Below, one piece after another: positions 6,667 to 8,238 of a stretch of DNA of 8,238 nucleotides (its first letter is position 1; each line of letters opens with the position of its first letter). Under the pieces are notes generated by a model. The model saw only the letters and a program-made list of their open reading frames with translations, was not told the DNA's origin and ran no database searches. The stretch is from Vermiphilus sp. (GTDB lineage Bacteria > Ratteibacteria > UBA8468 > B48-G9 > JAFGKM01), in the NCBI GenBank assembly GCA_020722825.1, contig DYKC01000045.1, positions 1 through 8,238 of the forward strand. Direction: 5' to 3'. Made by a program: the position numbers and the translations under genes.

Positions 6667-6750
6667 TTGTCATTGCGAGACGAAGCCGAAGCGATCTCAT
6701 ATTCAGATTGGGGTTGCCGCGCCCCCAAAAACGTGGGTTTGCAATGACAA
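6667..6750. repeat. Small palindromic intergenic repeat element
   Basis: Perfect 10-bp terminal inverted repeats, TTGTCATTGC (6667-6676) and GCAATGACAA (6741-6750), bound a 64-bp interior. The arm can continue inward through G-T wobble pairs. The left interior holds a GAGA...TCTC pair (6677-6680 and 6695-6698) around an AAGC-rich core, resembling the dispersed 'GTCATTGCGAG...' palindromes common in many bacterial genomes. It fills most of the 134-bp hisC-pdxJ gap. No transposase or clear target-site duplication is visible. It could be a non-autonomous miniature element or an RNA hairpin between two translation units. Confidence 0.65.
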
Positions 6751-6760
6751 TGAGGACAAC

Positions 6761-6766
6761 AGGAGG
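6761..6766 (+). promoter_or_regulatory. Strong Shine-Dalgarno for pdxJ
   Basis: AGGAGG sits five bases before the GTG at 6772 and fixes this non-ATG codon as the pdxJ start. It is the best ribosome binding site in the window, suggesting independent initiation after the repeat-filled gap. Confidence 0.85.
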
Positions 6767-6771
6767 AATAA

Positions 6772-7482
6772 GTGAAACTGGGAATAAATATAGACCATGT
6801 AGCCACATTAAGACAGGCGAGGAGAGGGGAAGTGCCGGACCCTGTATACGCAGCGGTTTTATGTGAACTTGCAGGGTGTGATTCTATTGTAAGTCATCTG
6901 CGGGAAGACCGCAGACACATACAGGACAGGGATATTTATCTGTTAAAAAAAACTGTAAAAACACGCCTTAACATGGAGATGGCTCTCTCCGATGAGATAG
7001 TAAAAATTGCTCTGGACGTAAGACCTTACCAGGTAACACTTGTGCCTGAAAAAAGGGAAGAGCTCACTACAGAAGGCGGACTGGATGTAATAAAAAACTT
7101 TGATAGAATAAAAACTAACGTGAAAAATTTCACGAAGGCAGGGATAAAGGTCAGTCTCTTCATTGAGCCGGATAAGAAACAAATAGCAGCAAGCAAGGAT
7201 ACAGGAGCAGAATTCATAGAGATTCACACAGGAAGGTATGCCGATGCAAAAACCGAAAAAGATATCAGTTGCGAGTTAGATAAAATAAGCAAGGCTACGG
7301 AATATGCTCTATCCATTGGAATCAGGGTCAATGCAGGGCACGGGCTGGACTATAAAAATACCCCGGCAATATGTAAAATAAAAGGTATTGAGGAACTTAA
7401 CATCGGTTACAGCATAATCGGCAGGGCGGTCTTTGTCGGTCTTGAAAGGGCTGTCAAAGAGATGCTGGAGATAATGAAATGA
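6772..7482 (+). CDS. pdxJ: Pyridoxine 5'-phosphate synthase
   Basis: Cytoplasmic TIM-barrel enzyme that condenses 1-deoxy-D-xylulose 5-phosphate with 3-amino-2-oxopropyl phosphate to form pyridoxine 5'-phosphate, the last ring-forming step of the DXP-dependent vitamin B6 pathway. The 236 residues match the usual length. Hallmarks are NIDHVATLRQARRG (6-19, His9), HLREDRRHIQDRD (42-54, His42), LNMEMA with catalytic-type Glu69, LVPEKREELTTEGGLDV (90-106), Glu150 in FIEIHTGRYA, and NAGHGLDY with His190. The start is GTG, with AGGAGG five bases upstream. The stop overlaps the ATG of the next gene by four bases (ATGA), implying translational coupling. hisC upstream is PLP-dependent, a plausible but not required functional link. 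Assignment is firm. Confidence 0.97.
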   Translation: MKLGINIDHVATLRQARRGEVPDPVYAAVLCELAGCDSIVSHLREDRRHIQDRDIYLLKKTVKTRLNMEMALSDEIVKIALDVRPYQVTLVPEKREELTTEGGLDVIKNFDRIKTNVKNFTKAGIKVSLFIEPDKKQIAASKDTGAEFIEIHTGRYADAKTEKDISCELDKISKATEYALSIGIRVNAGHGLDYKNTPAICKIKGIEELNIGYSIIGRAVFVGLERAVKEMLEIMK

Positions 7483-8159
7483 AAAAGAAAATTCTTGACG
7501 CATTTAAAGAGCCTTTTCAAAAACAGGAAAGTATAATAAATCTGCTTATAGGTGGAGTTTTAACCTTTTTCCCCGTTATTAATCTTATCGCTCTGGGCTA
7601 TCTCGGGATCAAACTTAAAAAAAAGATAGAGCAGGATAGGTCATGCATTAAGTGGGAAGAAAATATCAAGGCTCTTTTTATGAGAGGGGTGTTTTTACTT
7701 GGCATAGGTATTAGTTATGTTATAATCCCTGTTTTATTGATGTTTTTAGGCGGGCGCTTTATGCTTTCCCTTTCCGGAGGTAAAATCCTCTCTTTATTTT
7801 ACTTCAGAGGCCAGGTTTTAAACATCATTGGTACGTTATTACTCCTAATAGCCCTTTATTTTCTGCCATTTGCCATATGCCTGTATCTTGAAGAAAATGA
7901 CATAAAAAAAGGGTTCCAGATGAGAAAGATTCTTGAAAAAATCTTTATGGTGGCAAAAGAATACACAATAGTGTACGTGATAATAATTGGTCTGCTGGCT
8001 CTTTCTCTGGCGTTTACGTTACTGCTGCTTAACTGGGTGACAGGTTTCCTGATAAGCGGTTTTGTCTTTTTCTATGACGGTCTGGTCATAACAAATATTC
8101 TCAGCAAATTTTTCCCAAGAAAATCCATAACAATCTCACTTCTTGGAGTATCTGAATAG
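7479..8159 (+). CDS. DUF4013-like polytopic membrane protein
   Basis: Integral membrane protein of unknown function, 226 residues. The N-terminus, a short basic stretch with KEPF then a hydrophobic span FFPVINLIALGYL (about 30-42), matches the pattern I associate with DUF4013 proteins. Hydrophobic segments lie near residues 19-43, 66-92, 112-137 and 162-205, the last long enough for two passes, so four or five transmembrane helices are likely. No catalytic motif, signal-peptide cleavage site or transporter signature was recognised. The ATG overlaps the pdxJ stop by four bases, and GGAG at 7467-7470 is eight bases upstream, so expression is coupled to pdxJ. Coupling hints at a shared role, but operon membership alone does not establish a vitamin B6 function. 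The membrane call is firm; the DUF assignment is from pattern memory. Confidence 0.8.
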   Translation: MKKKILDAFKEPFQKQESIINLLIGGVLTFFPVINLIALGYLGIKLKKKIEQDRSCIKWEENIKALFMRGVFLLGIGISYVIIPVLLMFLGGRFMLSLSGGKILSLFYFRGQVLNIIGTLLLLIALYFLPFAICLYLEENDIKKGFQMRKILEKIFMVAKEYTIVYVIIIGLLALSLAFTLLLLNWVTGFLISGFVFFYDGLVITNILSKFFPRKSITISLLGVSE

Positions 8160-8195
8160 AAGAACAAAAAAAGAACTTAAAGTTAGGATTAACAT

Positions 8196-8238
8196 ATGGT
8201 TAGAAATAAAACGTCGGATAAGAAATATTATGTTAACT
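8196..8238 (+). CDS. Possible start of a further gene, cut by the window edge
   Basis: An ATG at 8196 opens a frame of 14 complete codons (MVRNKTSDKKYYVN) that runs off the window. AGGA at 8185-8188 lies seven bases upstream, and the gap after the DUF4013-like gene is only 36 bases without a terminator, so the operon probably continues. The fragment is too short to recognise; 14 open codons could also occur by chance. Confidence 0.4.
   Translation, partial: MVRNKTSDKKYYVN

Noticed and set aside
6624..6866. 80-codon + strand frame spanning the end of hisC, the palindromic repeat and the start of pdxJ
   Set aside because: Its translation is repeat read-through (Arg/Ser-rich) and it overlaps well-supported genes at both ends.

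Overview
The window is a compact, moderately AT-rich bacterial segment in which every supported gene is on the + strand. Gaps are short or negative, so it reads like one or a few long housekeeping transcripts. PdxJ (the deoxyxylulose-5-phosphate route to vitamin B6) points to a bacterium. AGA/ATA-rich codon use, a DUF4013-like membrane protein and a degenerate palindromic intergenic repeat give the impression of an uncultivated candidate-phylum lineage such as Omnitrophota. That placement is an inference from general appearance and is held at low confidence.

Layout, left to right: (1) a short leader with a hairpin and helically spaced GTATA motifs, then an M18 family aminopeptidase (103-1467). 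(2) Seven bases later, a large two-domain protein (1475-3910) joining a GlmU-like nucleotidyltransferase to a galactokinase/GalNAc-kinase-type GHMP kinase. (3) A Nudix hydrolase (3980-4522) behind a possible promoter, with a C-terminal tail that looks like read-through of repeat DNA. (4) trpS (4549-5544), whose start codon sits in a three-copy 8-bp tandem repeat. (5) hisC (5537-6637), overlapping trpS by 8 bp. (6) A 134-bp gap with a small palindromic repeat element. (7) pdxJ (6772-7482), with a strong Shine-Dalgarno. (8) A DUF4013-like membrane protein (7479-8159), overlapping pdxJ by 4 bp. (9) The probable first codons of another gene at the right edge.

How the genes may work together: the fusion protein is the most interesting item. 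Its two domains would catalyse consecutive steps, free sugar to sugar-1-phosphate to NDP-sugar, a one-polypeptide salvage route analogous in logic to the bifunctional fucokinase/GDP-fucose pyrophosphorylase (FKP) but built from different subfamilies. A conserved sugar-contact Glu of galactokinases is Arg here, so the substrate may not be plain galactose. HisC uses PLP and PdxJ makes the PLP precursor, a modest functional link. The aminopeptidase, Nudix enzyme and TrpS look like ordinary housekeeping genes. No tRNA, rRNA, CRISPR array, transposase or phage gene was seen.
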